Assembly (NCBI GenBank): GCA_013115125.1
Contig: JABANN010000031.1
Coordinates: 1-64,000, forward strand
Origin: Perkinsus olseni
Taxonomy: Eukaryota > Perkinsozoa > Perkinsida
Direction of reading: 5' to 3'
Length of the DNA: 64,000 nucleotides
Notes under the pieces: model-generated
Told to the model about the DNA's origin: nothing
What the model saw: the letters and a program-made list of their open reading frames with translations, nothing else
The model's database searches: none
Program-made: the position numbers and the translations under genes
Part shown: one piece after another, positions 22,245 through 35,640 of the stretch
Layout: each line of letters starts with the position of its first letter
How positions within the stretch are numbered: position 1 is the first letter of the stretch

Positions 22245-25200
22245 TTAGGTAGCATGCTCAGTCGGCCAGAGCTGGGGTTGTGCGAGGTCGGCCACATCGA
22301 GGTCTTGACCCGGCTGAGCAGCAGCACGGTTCTCCTTGGCCTCCCCGGTAACGGTGCCCGAACCTGCACGAGAGAGATGCAAGCAGGTGAGGATACGACG
22401 TACGGCACCTTTCACTCTATCAGCGTCTCGCGCTTTCCTCTCTTTAGTCCGCCGGTGTCCTCGGGCAGAAGAATCCCTAGCAGTATGTCGGAAGAGATCG
22501 TGCGGCAAAGCGGGGTCTGCGTAAGCACTGTAACTGCCAACCACGAGAGCTGATACCCCATACTCAGCCGTAGCAACTACCTCACTGCACTGCCGCCAGC
22601 TGGGAAAGCTGGCGCGTTGGTTAGGGCCAGGGTACTTTGGCCGTAGGTGGCGTGCAGTAGGCGCCTCTCCAACCTAAGCAGGGCACCTGCACCGGTCAAA
22701 CCAGCAGCCTCTGCGTCTACTCGGCGATCCGCTGCTCATAGGAGCTCTTCGACTCGGAAGCTCGCCTCTCGATGTGGCCCTGTAGTCGGACCAACTGCTT
22801 CAGTTTGTCATTGGTGGTGGAAACTTTGGTATCTGGCTGAGTGCTCCCAGGCGAATTCGTCTTGGCAGCGCTGAGCTCACGAGCTTCCTTCACTTTCTGC
22901 TTGTTCTTTGCCTGCATCTTCTTGGCATAAGAACGAGTCCGCCGAAGCTCCTCCGCCACAGCTTGCGAGTGCCGAGTCATCTCCTATGGCAGAGCAGCTG
23001 TATCAGTAACAACTGCTGTGAGTAGCCGATTACTCGATTATTGTACAACCGCGGCCTACCACCGCACGAGGATATACACGTCGGATTAAGTCTGCAACCA
23101 AGAAGGCTACAGCGGGTGGGAGCCTACGAGAAGTTCCATCCTCGTTTGCTGCGCCTCCTGAGCCCATTGCTCGGCATCTTGAACCGCCTGGTGCCTCTCA
23201 TAGTCATCTACGAGCAGGCAGCTCCTCAGAGTCGTCCGGGCCCACCCTACGGGCCCTGCTGAGGTCCTTGAGCTCGGCCTTCAACGCCTCAATAGACCTC
23301 TCTTTCTCCTCCAACTTCTCCACGGTGTTGGTCAGCTAACACAGACGTACGGCGCTGTGAAGTCGAGGACCCACCAGAGGCAGCGGGTCGGCAGCATCGC
23401 AGAGGCGAGCGTCCGGACGCAAGGACCATACATGAGCGAGAGTCTCTCGGTGCTTAGACTGCAGCAGAGAGTAATCCCGTGCCATCTGCTCGAACTCAGC
23501 AGCCCTGTCCTCCGCAGCCCTCAGCTGGGCCCTTGCTTGCTCCAGTGAGCCGGCCATAACCACCGCCTAGACCGTCCAGACATACCGAGAGTCTCGCTGC
23601 CTTCATCTACCTTATCCTCCTTCTCGGCCACTTCTCGGTGACTCCTGTCTTCCAGTGACCGCAGAGCGGCCTCGAGCTGAGGGCGTCAACGCCTCAGCCT
23701 CCTCTCTAGGACAGGCTCGCTCACCTCGCTCACCGTCTGCTTGGCCTCCGCGCAGGCTGTGTTCATACCAGCGAGTCTTCTGTGGAGCTCGCAGACCTCC
23801 GCCTCGTGGGCCACAGTCACTCGAGCCTTACCACAAGCAATGCAACATTATACCACCACTCCTGCTGTCTCACCGATTCCTCATTGAACTTGCCCTGGAT
23901 AGCCTCGACTTTCCGCTCAGCCTCCCTCACTTGCTCGGCCGCCCTGTTCACGTGCTCGCAGCATTCTTGGCACTTCCGATCAAGCTCCTTCTCAAGCCGT
24001 TCAACGCAGCCTTCCTGTGCACTGAGTTTAGATCGGAGCTCGACCTACATCAGAGAGAGTTGTGATGCGCCTTACGTACCCCCGCTGGCGCCACCAGGAA
24101 TGGATCACCTGGGTCTGTCCCCCAAGTTAAAGGCGTCGCAAAAATAGTCACCCCTACCATTTCCCTTTCCCTCTCCTCCTTCAGCGCCTTCTTCTCCTCC
24201 TCGTGGGCCTTCCTGATAGCTGCGACACTGGCTTCCAGTCGCTCCTGAGGAGGCAACGACGTCCACGGCTCCAGTCGCTACTGAGGCCGTACAATCTCTC
24301 TAGCCCGCCTCGCGCTTTCTTCGGTCAGAGAGACATTTGCCCTATCCGTCTTCGCCTTCTCCGCCAGAGCGTCCCTGGCCTCCTTTCCCTTCTGCAGTAT
24401 CTCCTGCCGCTGTGCCTAATGCAACCACGGCGTGATATACCCTAGGCGATCGGCTGCCCACATCGATTCTGGCCTGCAGGTTGGATACCGTCTCCTCATG
24501 TTGCCCCTTCAGCGACGACACTAGATTGGTGCCCTCCTGACCATAGTAAATGGACCGAGTTTCCATCATCACCTTGCCTTCATCTTAGCCCCCATCTCCA
24601 ATATCTGTGCCTTGAGCTTCGGGATCATACTCGCCTGCTCGGCGTATCGCTTCGTCTCCAACTCGGCCTCTCTCAGCCTCCGGTGCAACTGCAGACGAGT
24701 TGTCGAAGTGAGACAAGCGGTTGGTGGTGATTGTTCTACCGTCTCTTCCTCGCCCCGCGTTTCCTCCCGAGCCTTCTTCAGTGCCGCATCGGCCTAATCA
24801 CGCAGAGAGTCCACCCAGTCACCGTTGAACCAGGCTATAGTAGTACATCTTGTCGCTCCATCGCAATGTGTATCCTCTCCTGATCGAGCTCCCGTTGCAG
24901 CTCTGCGCACCTCTGTCTACTGCTCGCCAATTTCGATTCAAGTGCGGCCATTTTGCGGTTGTATCTAACGCTGATATCGGTCGCCATGACGCTGTTGTTT
25001 GTGGCGTCGATTCTTTTCCCGTCACGACGATTTCTCAAGGGTGGTGACCGTCCTTTCGCGTTCGGCACCAGGAATGCATCAACATTGCTCCACAAGCGAC
25101 TGTTCTCAAGTGTGTCACCGCGAGAGTAGAACATACCAATCATTTCGCATCTTCATCATTCTATTCCCCCCAGGTCCGTTCCTATATGAATCCTCCTTGG

Positions 25201-25866
25201 GTGGTATTACAATTTTCCCATCAGTCTTTCTTGCGATACGCTACCACACTCACTCGGTCTCCAAGTCGCTGGCCATCTTCAGCTTCTCTGCGTCAATATC
25301 TTCCTGAGTCGTAACTAATTTGTGAAGCCGCCGCATCTGAAAGGCGGAGCGAAGCCAAAAAGGACACCAGGAACAACACGTCCGGGGTGGGGAGACATCA
25401 TCGGGCGTCACCACCACGTCGTCGACGAATTCAGCCCAGGAACCCTACCCGTACTTCATCCGCCTGCGCCTCGAGTTGGATTTTCCACCGCTCTCTGGAA
25501 TTCTTCTGCTCCTGGCATGCTCTCTCCAACTCTCCTTGTGTGAGGCTCAACTGAGTTCATCATCAAGGCAGCCGTGCTTGGCTGCGGCGAGAGGCTGGGG
25601 CCTCCTCCCTCACCTGCTCTTCGACCTCCGCTAGGCGTCGTTGCAGTGCTGAGTTCTCGGCCACCACACTATCATTATAGGACCGCAGCTTGTCCAGCCT
25701 AACTAGCAGCATCTCTGCACTCCCTTCATCCCATGTATCCATACTTGTCCTTGAATAGCTCAACCGTTTCTCCTGCCTCCGCCAGCTGCCTCTGCTTGCC
25801 CTCCAGCTGCCCCAGCAAGTGGGCGTAATCGCCCTCGTTATCGACTTGCTCGTTGTGTGGGTGCAT
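22245..25866 (-). CDS. Long coiled-coil protein with many small exons
   Basis: At least 15 small exons encode almost continuous heptad-type sequence. Secure exons: 25866-25614 (start MHPHNEQVDNE; one extra base near 25730), 25550-25449 and 25336-25254, whose phases match. Later segments read KLASSRQRCAELQRELDQER, LHRRLREAELETKRYAEQ, RLEASVAAIRKAHEEEKK, CVERLEKELDRKCQECC, SLEQARAQLRAAEDRAAEF and EELRRTRSYAKKMQAKNKQ. Past 22717 the frame continues through an intron into a basic, disordered tail ending near 22245. There are no motor, kinase or binding motifs. Candidate roles are basal body, cytoskeletal tether or Golgi tether; this is a guess from the architecture only. Confidence 0.7.
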
Positions 25867-26255
25867 GAAAGACGTGATTTGACTGCCGGAATTACAGTGA
25901 CGTAATTCTTCGTCACAATTGCATCCAGCCCGCGACAGAATCAGCGATGGGCATACATCGTTAGCCTCATACCTACCTATTATAATTATTACGATAGACG
26001 CTATGAATATCAATACCATATCTATTTACTATTCATAAACTTCATATTTTTTCGACTACCTATATTTATTCCATATTTATGATACACTAAATTCATTAAT
26101 TATCATATGCCTGCCCACTTGATTAACAACACTAGCCAGAAGAAGATAGAAACTGTGTACTCAGTATCTCATCAACGCTCAACACTCTTTGCTTCACGCT
26201 GTCGTGGACGGCTTTTTACCGTCTGAAAGGCCGAACACTCTCTCGATTATCCCAA

Positions 26256-28213
26256 TCACAGCTTCTCACCTTTAGCTGCCGATATCTTTTCTGCCTTGGC
26301 CTCGGCCTTCGCCTCTGCCTCAGCCTCACGTGCCTTGTTGGCGATCTTGTTGTTGATGAGGTTGTGCAGGGCTATGGTGGCACGAAGGATCGATCCTAGG
26401 GGGCAAGCACGTCACACGAACGAGGATAGCCGGAAGTGAGTAGTCAGATTTGCTACATCCTAGCTCGATCATTTCCATGTACCCAAACCTCGATTACTTA
26501 CCAAGGTAGATGCAGAGCATGCTGTCGTTGGTCTCCACGTTGAAGGAGCGCATAAGGTCAATATCCTCCTGGTTGTCTCCAGGCAGGTAGTTGAAGATGT
26601 TCTGAACCGAAAGGGCGTCGACCCGCGACTATCGTAAGAGCCTTACCTGGAGGTTGTAGATGATCTGCGCATTAGGGGGGAGCTTGCCGTCGATAACCTG
26701 GCCCAGGTACTGAGCGATCTCATTGATCTTCACCACTAGCGTCCTGAACGAGGCGGTTAACATGTGACTCGAGCAGCGCTAGCACACGAAGCCCACGGCA
26801 GTGACTGCCGCCCTTGGGCACATCTGAGAATACTGGGGAACGCGAATGACTTACTTCAATGCGTTCATCTTGGAGTCCACTCGAGTGGCCAGCGTACTGG
26901 TACTCTGCGTCCTACCACAACAGCAGCGGCGTTACCCTCTCCCAGCAGCAGCATCGACTCACCTGATATCTCGCAACAGGTGCTCTACGCCCACCTCCTC
27001 GGCTTCGAAGGCACCGACAACGGAAGGAAGATGTACGAAGGTCCTACGGGTAAGCGGATCCGCAGAGGCCTGAGGACGACGCGCAAGGACTCTCAAGGTA
27101 ATACAACATCTCTATACACTTCAAAATGGTTCACCGTGAAATAGGTTGCCATTGTTATGGTATAAATCTATGGAGATAAAAATAATTGATAAATCGACGG
27201 AGCGGTAAGACAAGTGAGTATCGAAAACTCCATTCACAGCCACAGACGAGTCGTCACGGTGCGTGTATCGCGAGGGTCAACTAGTAGATTCATGCTCACC
27301 TCTTCAGCCGAGTAGTAGGCCTGCATAGGGAAGTCCCTGGGGTCGAGGTCGCCCTTCTTGACAGTACTGCTGCCACCAGTGACGTCCATGATAAGGAAGA
27401 CAGGCTCCGGGCAGTATCTACGCACTTCACAGTAGGACCGCGTCGAGCACGTCGGCGAGGACGGTCCACTAGTTCCGTGCAGGGCCCCGAGCTTTTCAAG
27501 ACTCGAAAGAAGTGAAGTCGAAGTGGACTCGCTACCGTCGGAAAATCTCGTTGATGGCAAGATCACTGGGTTTGATTCTCGGTCCACTGGAGTACCACCC
27601 AACGACTACTTCCTTCTGTGAGACCTGCACAGCATACACGGTGGAATCTGTTCGATTCCCCTTGCGGTAATCGGGCCCAGCCCTCGAGCTCCTGCCGTTT
27701 CTCACACGGAGCGCGTGACCATTCACAATGTCGTCAACACTGAAGGCTTTCATCGAGCGACCCAGAAACGCGCAGCGGGAAAAGATTGCGGTCGCCTACC
27801 TTCTTGAACATAGCATACATCTTCTCATGGTAATTATGATCCACAAACCACACTTGAGGGTCTCTAAGGTCCTCCTCGAAGGGCAGGGCAAAGCTGTTAG
27901 TAACATGAAGTTTACCGTCCTGTAGGGAGAAGAAAAATTCCGACCACTGAGGGACTGGCACGACAGGCCTACCAGCATCTGGCCCAGCAATGTACCCACA
28001 ACGCGTCGAGCAGTTCCCTTGGCGGCTCTATTGTAGTGATCGACTATCGAGAGGAGTACCTGCACAAGTGCTCAACACTGAGCTGCAATCGACTTTGCGA
28101 AGGCCTACAATCGGGTGGACCACGACCGTGGTGTTGATCCGATCGCCAGAGCCCTTGGTGAGGGTCATCTGGCCGACGTCGACTTCCGGCGCTTGCGGTT
28201 TCTTGTCCGACAT
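26256..28213 (-). CDS. PSMD7: 26S proteasome lid subunit Rpn8/PSMD7, 10 exons
   Basis: Non-catalytic MPN-domain subunit of the 19S lid, the dimer partner of the deubiquitinase Rpn11. Exons: 28213-28109, 28059-27973, 27919-27800, 27624-27536, 27417-27300, 27069-26963, 26911-26855, 26743-26647, 26601-26502, 26395-26256. All are GT-AG and the phases sum to 339 residues (human protein about 324). Diagnostic stretches include [85 protein letters not shown] and [12 protein letters not shown]. The JAMM zinc ligands are absent, as expected for Rpn8. The exon 6 start (27069) was chosen for phase and family alignment; other acceptors exist just upstream. The C-terminal Ala/Glu/Lys tail is typical. Confidence 0.96.
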
Positions 28214-28365
28214 GTCAATGTAAAAAGGGGTTCGACAAGCTGAAGAGGCTCACAGAGTATGCGAGTATGGACCGACCCAGCGACAGACAAAACACTGGTA
28301 GGATGAAACAACAGTGACGACGTGAAGTGTGTCAAAAATAATACTACCAGAGGCGCAACTTCATT

Positions 28366-31300
28366 CTAAAAAATTTCCGAATTATCAACCGAACCGAGTA
28401 GGCTCCTCGCCAGGTCTTCCTCTCCAGCTTCCTCTAGCATCCCGGCAACGCGAGCGATCTGTCGCGAGTCGAACCCCGATAAACTGGAGGCCTTGAGGGA
28501 GAGGGGCGACCGGAGAGCCCGAACTAAGGCCCGGCTGAGATCATCAGTAAGGTTGGCATTGTCGTTCCAAGTCGAAGTTGGGCATCTCTTCAGGACTTCC
28601 AGCAGCCTTTCGGTATCGCCCTCGACGAGGTGGGGATCGTCGAGTATCCGCGTTATACATTTACGTGCTACACGAGTCACCACAGTAGATGGCAAGGTGT
28701 CGGGTTCCCACTGGGCAATGGTCTCTTCCGGAGCGACTAATACAGTGTCCATTGGGAACGGTGAGTCGACGATGACATCATCAGAGGCATGAGCCAGCAA
28801 CGTGGTTATCGATTTTTCTATCAGAACCCCCCTTCGGAGGCACCCCACCGCACACCCAACCCTCTGGCTGCACTCGAACTTGTCGAACGCCTCAGAAAGT
28901 GCCACCAGCTGGGTGGTTCCCATGTTGTCGTAGCCAACTCTCTCCGCCCACTCCACGACCCCTCTCTTAGCCTCGGTCGGGCCCATACCCTTGTCCACTA
29001 GAGACAGCAGTACCCCACTCAAGACCCGCCAACTCAGCCCAGCCCATCCAGTAGTCAGCAGAGACATGACGATCTCTCCGCTGAGCTCAACGTAGTCCCC
29101 TTCTGAAACTTCAAGCACCCAGGCGAGCACTACTGTGGCGTCCGCCAGGGGACCGCGTACGGTTTCTGATAGGGCAGGGAAGTCTACTCTATGGAGCGTC
29201 AGGAAACTGGGACCAGTCGCCTCCTCGCCGCTGTCGAGACGCACAGCCGCTGAGCAGTCTTGCAGTAGCCTCTCAATATGAACAACCAACGCTGCCCTGC
29301 TGGCCTCAGCTAGCGTATCAGGGTACCCTACCATGCACTTGGCGAGCGTGATGATGCACTTGAAATAAGCAGACGAGGCTGAAGCTTCCGAGTCGTGTCG
29401 ACTCTCAAAGACCAGCCTTCCGTCATCATCCACCTGCCCAGAAAGATCCGCCCCCCTCCGCTACTCTTCCCTATTACCCCTATGCTGTTCAGGCTCCTCA
29501 CGAGAGCCGTCAACAGGGCGTCAGGGGTGGCCACCAGACTCCGACACAGGCATATCGCAGCGCAATCGCAGGCCACCTCCTGAAGCCACCGCCGCCGATT
29601 ATCCACCTTCGACCTAACCATCATAGGCCTACCTGTATATTAGAGGACGCTGCCTGAAGGGCTGCCCTAATAACCGGTACCACCTGTGCCTCGTACGAGG
29701 CCAGCCGTGGTGATTCCGCGGGGGCGCCATCTCGATGAGCGCTCGAAGCCACGGGGACAACACTGTACTTACGCAGGACCTGATGAACACAAGGGATGAA
29801 CGGCACAACACCCACTTAGTCGCGTCTTGGACGCAGCAGAAGAAGCCCCGCGGAGACAAAAGCACGGATCTGAGACCTACTTGCAGCAACAGCACCAGCG
29901 AGGCTAAGTACAGCGCATTCCAATCGACCGATGGTCCAGCAGCCTTTTCGTCAGCTGAGGAGAAAAAGTTGCCAAAAGAGGCGGAGCGACGCCATCCCTT
30001 ACATGAATTCGCAACAGTGAGTGTGAACCGCAACACCGCCTCTGGAGAGCCCCCATCGGCGGCGTCAACCTCCACGTTGTCAACAACAACGCCTAGAAGT
30101 CTGACGGCCAGAGCTCGAGCCCTAGGAAGCAGCACCGCAGGCCGCGGAGGAGCAACGCTGTCACCTGAAACCACTGCAATATGGAAGACTGTGAGAGGCA
30201 AGGTCGGGCCACCACCTCCTGCTGCTGCTGCTGCTGCAACGGGGCTGGAGGCGTCCTCCATGACCTGCTCTCGCATTGCCTCCAAAAAGCGAGAACGCCT
30301 GTGGCCGTCAGGTCGTCTAAAGGTGTTATCCGAGGCTGCAGCACACGGGCTCTGAGGGGAAGTCACGGCTGACCCTCAGGATAACAGCTCATCGTCATCG
30401 CACCCCCTCGGGACATGAGCCCACTCACCAACGCAAGGCCGCCGAGGACCTCCAGCGCCTCCCCAAGACTCCCCCTCGGCTGGACATGCTTCATACTCCG
30501 CACCAGCTGATCTATCTCCTCACAAAGCCCTTCCTCTCCCCTCACCGCACTGTTGCTATACAACCGAACCAACGCCGGACCCCACTCCACAGCCCCTACT
30601 GGTATGGACTTTTCAGTAAGTTGAAGCAGACACGAAACCGCCTGGCGTCGAGGGCCGTAGTACTCCGAGGTGATCAGCTGCCGACACAGCCGCTGGACCA
30701 CCTCAGGGCTTGACTCTACGCAGGCAACCGAGTACTCCAGCAAACTGGTAGAGACCGTCTCCGAGGTTTCACCTGCCATCAGCTCCAGACAGCGCATTAA
30801 CGTCAAGGACAGGGCAGTGGGAGAGCTTTCTTTGCAGGCCTCGAGAACTCGACTGTGCTGCTCCCATGCGGCACGAGAATCCCAGGACTCCTCGACCAGA
30901 TGGGCCACAGAGAGGCTCAAGGCCCTCGTTCCGCCGTGACGCAGGGCCGAGAGCACCGCGAAGTGCAACCGAGGATTGGTACTGTACGCTAGCCGCGACC
31001 GAGAGCGGCTGAACTCCTCCCAAACATCTACAGTCTCGGTAAGAGCATCCACTGCCAGGCAACCGTTAACTACAGCTTCCTCACGGCAGTCACTCGAGTC
31101 GAAGATCCCACGGACCAGGACCCGAACTCTCTCTGGGAAGGTCGGTGCTACTGCAACTAAGAGCTTCATAATAGCGTTTAAGCGAGCACCGTCCAAAGGC
31201 TTGAGCAGGGCCACCGCCACCAACGTCATCACCTTGTCGAAGCATGCAGCCTCGGACTCGCCGCTATCATCACGTAGAAGCTCCGCTACCTTGACGAGAG

Positions 31301-34300
31301 TCCGCAGCAGAACGACGGAGCGGAGGTCATTCGGAATGACGACCTGCGTCCCCTCCTCCACGCTGGAGAAGTCAACCAAAGGGAAGCTATCTAGCACAGA
31401 CCGGACCATCGTGTCGATGCTCTCCGCCCTCCTCTCACTCACAGCCAGACCAACAGCGAGAGTATCAGAGATCGACCGAAGCAGCTCACGGGCCGCCTTC
31501 GCCTCGTCGCCTTGACCACCACCTTGCTCCATGACGGTCAGCACTGCACCGCTCGAGATCCAATCGCTGGGCGGCACCCCAGCAGGTTCTTCCAACTCCC
31601 CTAGCAGTAGCGAGCCGCCATGGACAGGTACTACTCTGCCACTGACATCCTCCATCAACCCTGCTACTACATCCTCAACCTGAGGCCCATCCAGCAGACC
31701 CCCACCACTCTCCATAACCGTCCGCAGAGTGTCGCAGCAGCAAGACTTGATCTCGGCTAGCAGCCTCATTCCGACGACACACGGGCGAATATCAGACCCC
31801 GTCGAACCGTCTTGGAAGACCCTCAACCTGTCGGGTATGCCGCGGTCCGTCAAGCTTCGTATCAGCTTCGGCTGAGAGTCGTTGATTGGACCCAACGGGC
31901 TTGGCAGGAACTTAAGCAAGTCCATGGTTTCCTTCACAAACCCTACCATCCGCTCGGCAATTCCTAGGACATCCTCAGAAGGGTCGCTGTCCCCGCCTGT
32001 GATAGCTGAGAGGAGACGACGGAGAACCCTCTGGCCCAGCAGCAAGAGAACAAGGTGGTCGTTCAGATTCAACTCCGCGGTAGAGTCAACCTGCAGGCAC
32101 AATAGAGGGCGCAGAGACCGGTAGTCGAGTACCTCGGTGGCATTTCCGAGGGCAGCCGTAGTGATGATCCACTGCTGCAACTCTGAGACGGCGGGCGACC
32201 CTAGAAGGCCGTCCAGAAGGTCCACCACTTGCTGCAGCCTCGGCATGGCGACCCATCGGCAGCGGTCAACAGAGCCACCCAGGCACCCTGAGCAACCTCC
32301 ATTTCCAGTTGGCCGTGAAGTTGAGTCCCTCACCGTCTAGCAGAGTCAGAGCACAGGCAGCCCTGGGCGGGCAAGAGTCGACCCCTTCCCCAAGCCAGTT
32401 CATCGCTATTTCGAAGGCCGTCGTCAGTGTCGTCATGTGAGCAGAGGACGCCTGGGAGCCCGCCAGTTGGCATAACCTGACCGAAGGGAGGGCTGAGCCC
32501 CTGCACCATTGGTCTCCGTACTACCCGAAGAGCTTCCTCCACCCGACCTCCCCCACAGGAGCCTCTTTCCCAAGCAGCCCTACTATCCTATTCGTGAAAG
32601 AAGGATCACACCGCACGATCTCGAGCACCTATACAACACGCCCCGTCGCGTGCGCTTATCACTAATGCTCTTACAGCTGTCAACGCGCTGCTGGCCGCCT
32701 CTGCCGTAACCCCAGCAGGTTCTCTCACATAAGTCATGAGGAGTTCAAGGACGTCTGGCCAGCTCCGGTCCGAGTGGGACCCCGGCACCCCTCCCGCTCT
32801 GATGCAGACCTCTACCAGCCTTAGCATCAGTACCGTCTGGAAGGTCGTCCTCGAGGCCTGCACAACTTCAACTGTCCCTGCAGCGAGAGCAAGCTCCTAG
32901 CACTACCTTGGCATCGCGCAAGCCTTGCACAATATAGTCGAAGACCTCCCCACCTTGACCAAGCTCACTCGCACGCCAGACCAGAGAGCAGCAGCACTTC
33001 ACAAAGACTCCCGCATCACCCCCTTCCGCTACGCCCTCCATGGCCGGATCGCCCGGAAGCCCCAAAAGCGCTTCGAGGACCTTCAGCGGTCTCATCGGGC
33101 CATCTTCCTCCACTCCGCAGCGAGCCATGGTGATCATCACCGCAGCGTTGTTGACTCCTTTGGACTTCAACTTCTTACGCAGGCTATTTAGATTGGTGAC
33201 CCGGGGGTAAAGCACGTCAGCGCAGGCCACACTAGACTCGAGGTCAGCCACTGAAGCCGGGGGTTTGACCAGGGTGTTAATACACATCGAGTGCATAGCG
33301 TCCGACAGCCCCCTCGGGAACAATGCCAAGCAGCGGAAGAGCAACGTGCGGACCTGACAAGGACGGGGTGATCGTCGACACCGCCGCTGCTGCCAGTCAC
33401 TTCAACGCTCATCTCCTTCTCCGCGAGGTGGTTGATGACACAGTAGCGAGCGTCGTCCAATGCGGTGCTCTGATCGTTGAGGAAGCCCGCACCTGCAAGC
33501 GAATAGCTCAGGGGCCTCGCAGCGGCGGATGAGACTTACGTAGGAGCCTCTCCAGCTGAATGCTTGCGTTCTTCCGGCACTCGACGTGGGCCCACACCGA
33601 CTGCCGGCCAAAGCGAGACAGGTGGCGTCTGATGGCTGCAACGAGGTCACGCTGAATAGCCCTGGTCATCGGCAAGCCAACTGAGAGGTGAAAGAGCTCA
33701 CTCAGCAAGAGCGGCTACCTCCCTACCAGTGGTGAGGTCCACTGCTGCCTTCAGAGCAGACATCCTCCTCAGGATTGCCACAGCGCTCTCCACCTCCTTC
33801 GGGAGGGACTCGGCAGCAGCATCCAATAGAGAGGCACAGGCCGCCTCCAACTCCAATGCGTCGCCACCGCCATCAGGGGCCCGCCGAAACCTGGAAAGCA
33901 TCTTAAAAGGTGATTAAGCGACATGTATGAGCACAGCATTCAGGCTACCCAGAGCAAGCTCATACAGCAGAGAGCTCACGCCTTGCCACCCGACTTACGT
34001 GGCCTTCAGTACCGCGGCCGCCAGAGTGTCCACAGCATAGCTCCTCCGCGTAGCCCTGTCACCCGTAGGGGACGTCAACAAGTGCAGACACAACTTGCGG
34101 AGCTGGATCAATGACGACGACTCTACCTAGAAACAAGAGCCTCCCTTGCATCGCTCCACCGGCAATATTCTCACCTCATCCCATTTCGAGAGCAGCAGTA
34201 TCTCCTCCAGTTCTTGAAGCAGATGACAAAGTCTGACAGGCGCAGCGGGGGCGACATTGGACCCCGCCCGGGCCCGAGTCTGAAGAGTCACTATGCAGCC

Positions 34301-34692
34301 CACCGTCACACAGTGTCGCATTAGCCCCACCATCACCGCAGCAGCAGCAGCTTCCCTCTGCCCAACAAGCGATGCCAACAGTGTAATACGATCTTCCAAG
34401 GTCGCGCTGGCTGAGGAACGACACGACTCTCGGAGCTGCAATATTCCGCAAGCCACCTTACAGTACCTTCTAGTTTGATCTCCGCTTCCTCAGTTCGCTT
34501 CATGCTCTCCTCGACAGACTGCGCGATCTCCGTGGGTGCAGCCGCTGCTGTTGGGCAGCCGTTTTTCTGGCTCGTCCCTTCCAATGTGACGCCACCGACA
34601 TCACCAGCATCCGCAGTCATTGAAAACGGACGTGGGCTGATTCCGCGACACTCAGTCGAACTACCCGAACAGTCCATGGGCGGAACCTTCAT
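28366..34692 (-). CDS. Very large alpha-helical solenoid-like protein
   Basis: Minus-strand gene with a start candidate at ATG 34692 (MKVPPMDCSG) and a stop at 28366 (SVDNSEIF). The longest open exon runs from about 32225 to 30430; another spans about 29450-28366. Reading is dominated by amphipathic helices with Leu/Val/Ala spacing typical of HEAT/ARM-like repeats; no catalytic motif is seen. Good introns include one after LGGLAL (donor GTGAGT) into SPCAAASD near 30430-30350, one before VLRKYSVVPV, and one ending GCTGCAG before QVVDLLDGLL near 32230. A frame slip lies in the C6 run at 29451-29456. Total length is roughly 1,800-2,000 residues by my estimate. I do not recognise the family. It could be two adjacent genes. 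Confidence 0.6.
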
Positions 34693-35021
34693 ACAGGCGA
34701 CCCGGGTTCAAACCCTGCTTCCACATTTTTCAGCACTCAGCACAACACCATTACTAGGCATAGCGGAGTATCGTCAGGAGCACGTGAAGGGGATCTTTCT
34801 TAATAAAGTAGCCACCACTGGGCGGTGGACCGAGCTGAGGCCTGACGCTGGCACGGGGCCGAGCCCGCCGGGACCTCCGCGTTTGCAACAACGGCATCGT
34901 CACGTTGCCCCGGCAAATGTTGAAGATCTATTAAACTTGGTTGAAATTCTTACAATCGATTCACCATCATATGGATACAAAATGCGCCACGGCAGGCCGC
35001 TCGATCCACCACTCACTACTA

Positions 35022-35044
35022 CCATGACGTCATAGACGTCATGG
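35022..35044. repeat. Perfect 10-bp inverted repeat
   Basis: Arms 35022-35031 and 35035-35044 (CCATGACGTC/GACGTCATGG) with centre ATA, upstream of the 34692 start of the large helical gene. Each arm contains TGACGTCA-like sequence, the classic ATF/CREB palindrome, so a regulatory role in that gene's promoter is possible. Confidence 0.5.
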
Positions 35045-35323
35045 CGAGAGCCGCTGAAGAATCGCAAGATCAGCAAGATTAGTGGCAATCACGGCGCCTG
35101 GTTCGATAACCCAATAGTGCACGTAGGAACATAGAACATAGTAATGACAATGGTAGCTAGTTGGATGGTTGTGAAGTTATCAGAATTACACTCAGAATCA
35201 ACGGAAAATTATTAGACTCACCGCTTGCTTGGAAAAGGTACTATTATTTACACACAGAAAATGCTTACGTAAAGATTGGCCTCTTTGAGGCAGCCTGTAG
35301 CCAGTAGCAGGGGTTGATAGCCT

Positions 35324-35640
35324 TTAAACGAGGTAGTACGGTACGTCTTCGGCCGGTCTAGCTGTCGTTATCCCCTGACGAAGGTGGGAAGCCGCCGCGG
35401 TGGCTGCCTCAACACCGTAGTCACCATCATAGGCGATCCCCGCAGAGACAGCTTCAGTAGTGTTGATGGAAGGGGCCACCTCGTCAGCCTCCACCGCTGT
35501 TGCATCCGTAAGGTCCTCAGATAACGGTGAGGGAGTCGCAATCGTTGCTGGCATAACCGGGCGAGATACCGCAGGAGCATACAGCATCTCGTGCATTATG
35601 ATAGCCAGGGACACCGCTACGAATATCACGAACCTACGAT
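35324..35640 (-). CDS. Small Ala/Thr-rich protein with hydrophobic N-terminus
   Basis: The open frame reads RRFVIFVAVSLAIIMHEML followed by a Pro/Ala/Thr/Glu-rich low-complexity tail, stopping at 35324. The hydrophobic stretch looks like a signal anchor. No ATG precedes it in frame, so an upstream exon with an acceptor near 35670 (TGACAG) is likely. The function is unknown, and the reading may be fortuitous. Confidence 0.35.

Noticed and set aside
30976-31515. Plus-strand Ser/Arg/Thr-rich frames over 28-34 kb
   Set aside because: Typical antisense shadows of the long minus-strand helical gene.
34700-34740. GGGTTCAAACCC followed by a T5 run, tRNA-like
   Set aside because: No matching acceptor stem or anticodon arm in the 75 nt upstream; it also lies just upstream of a protein start on the other strand.
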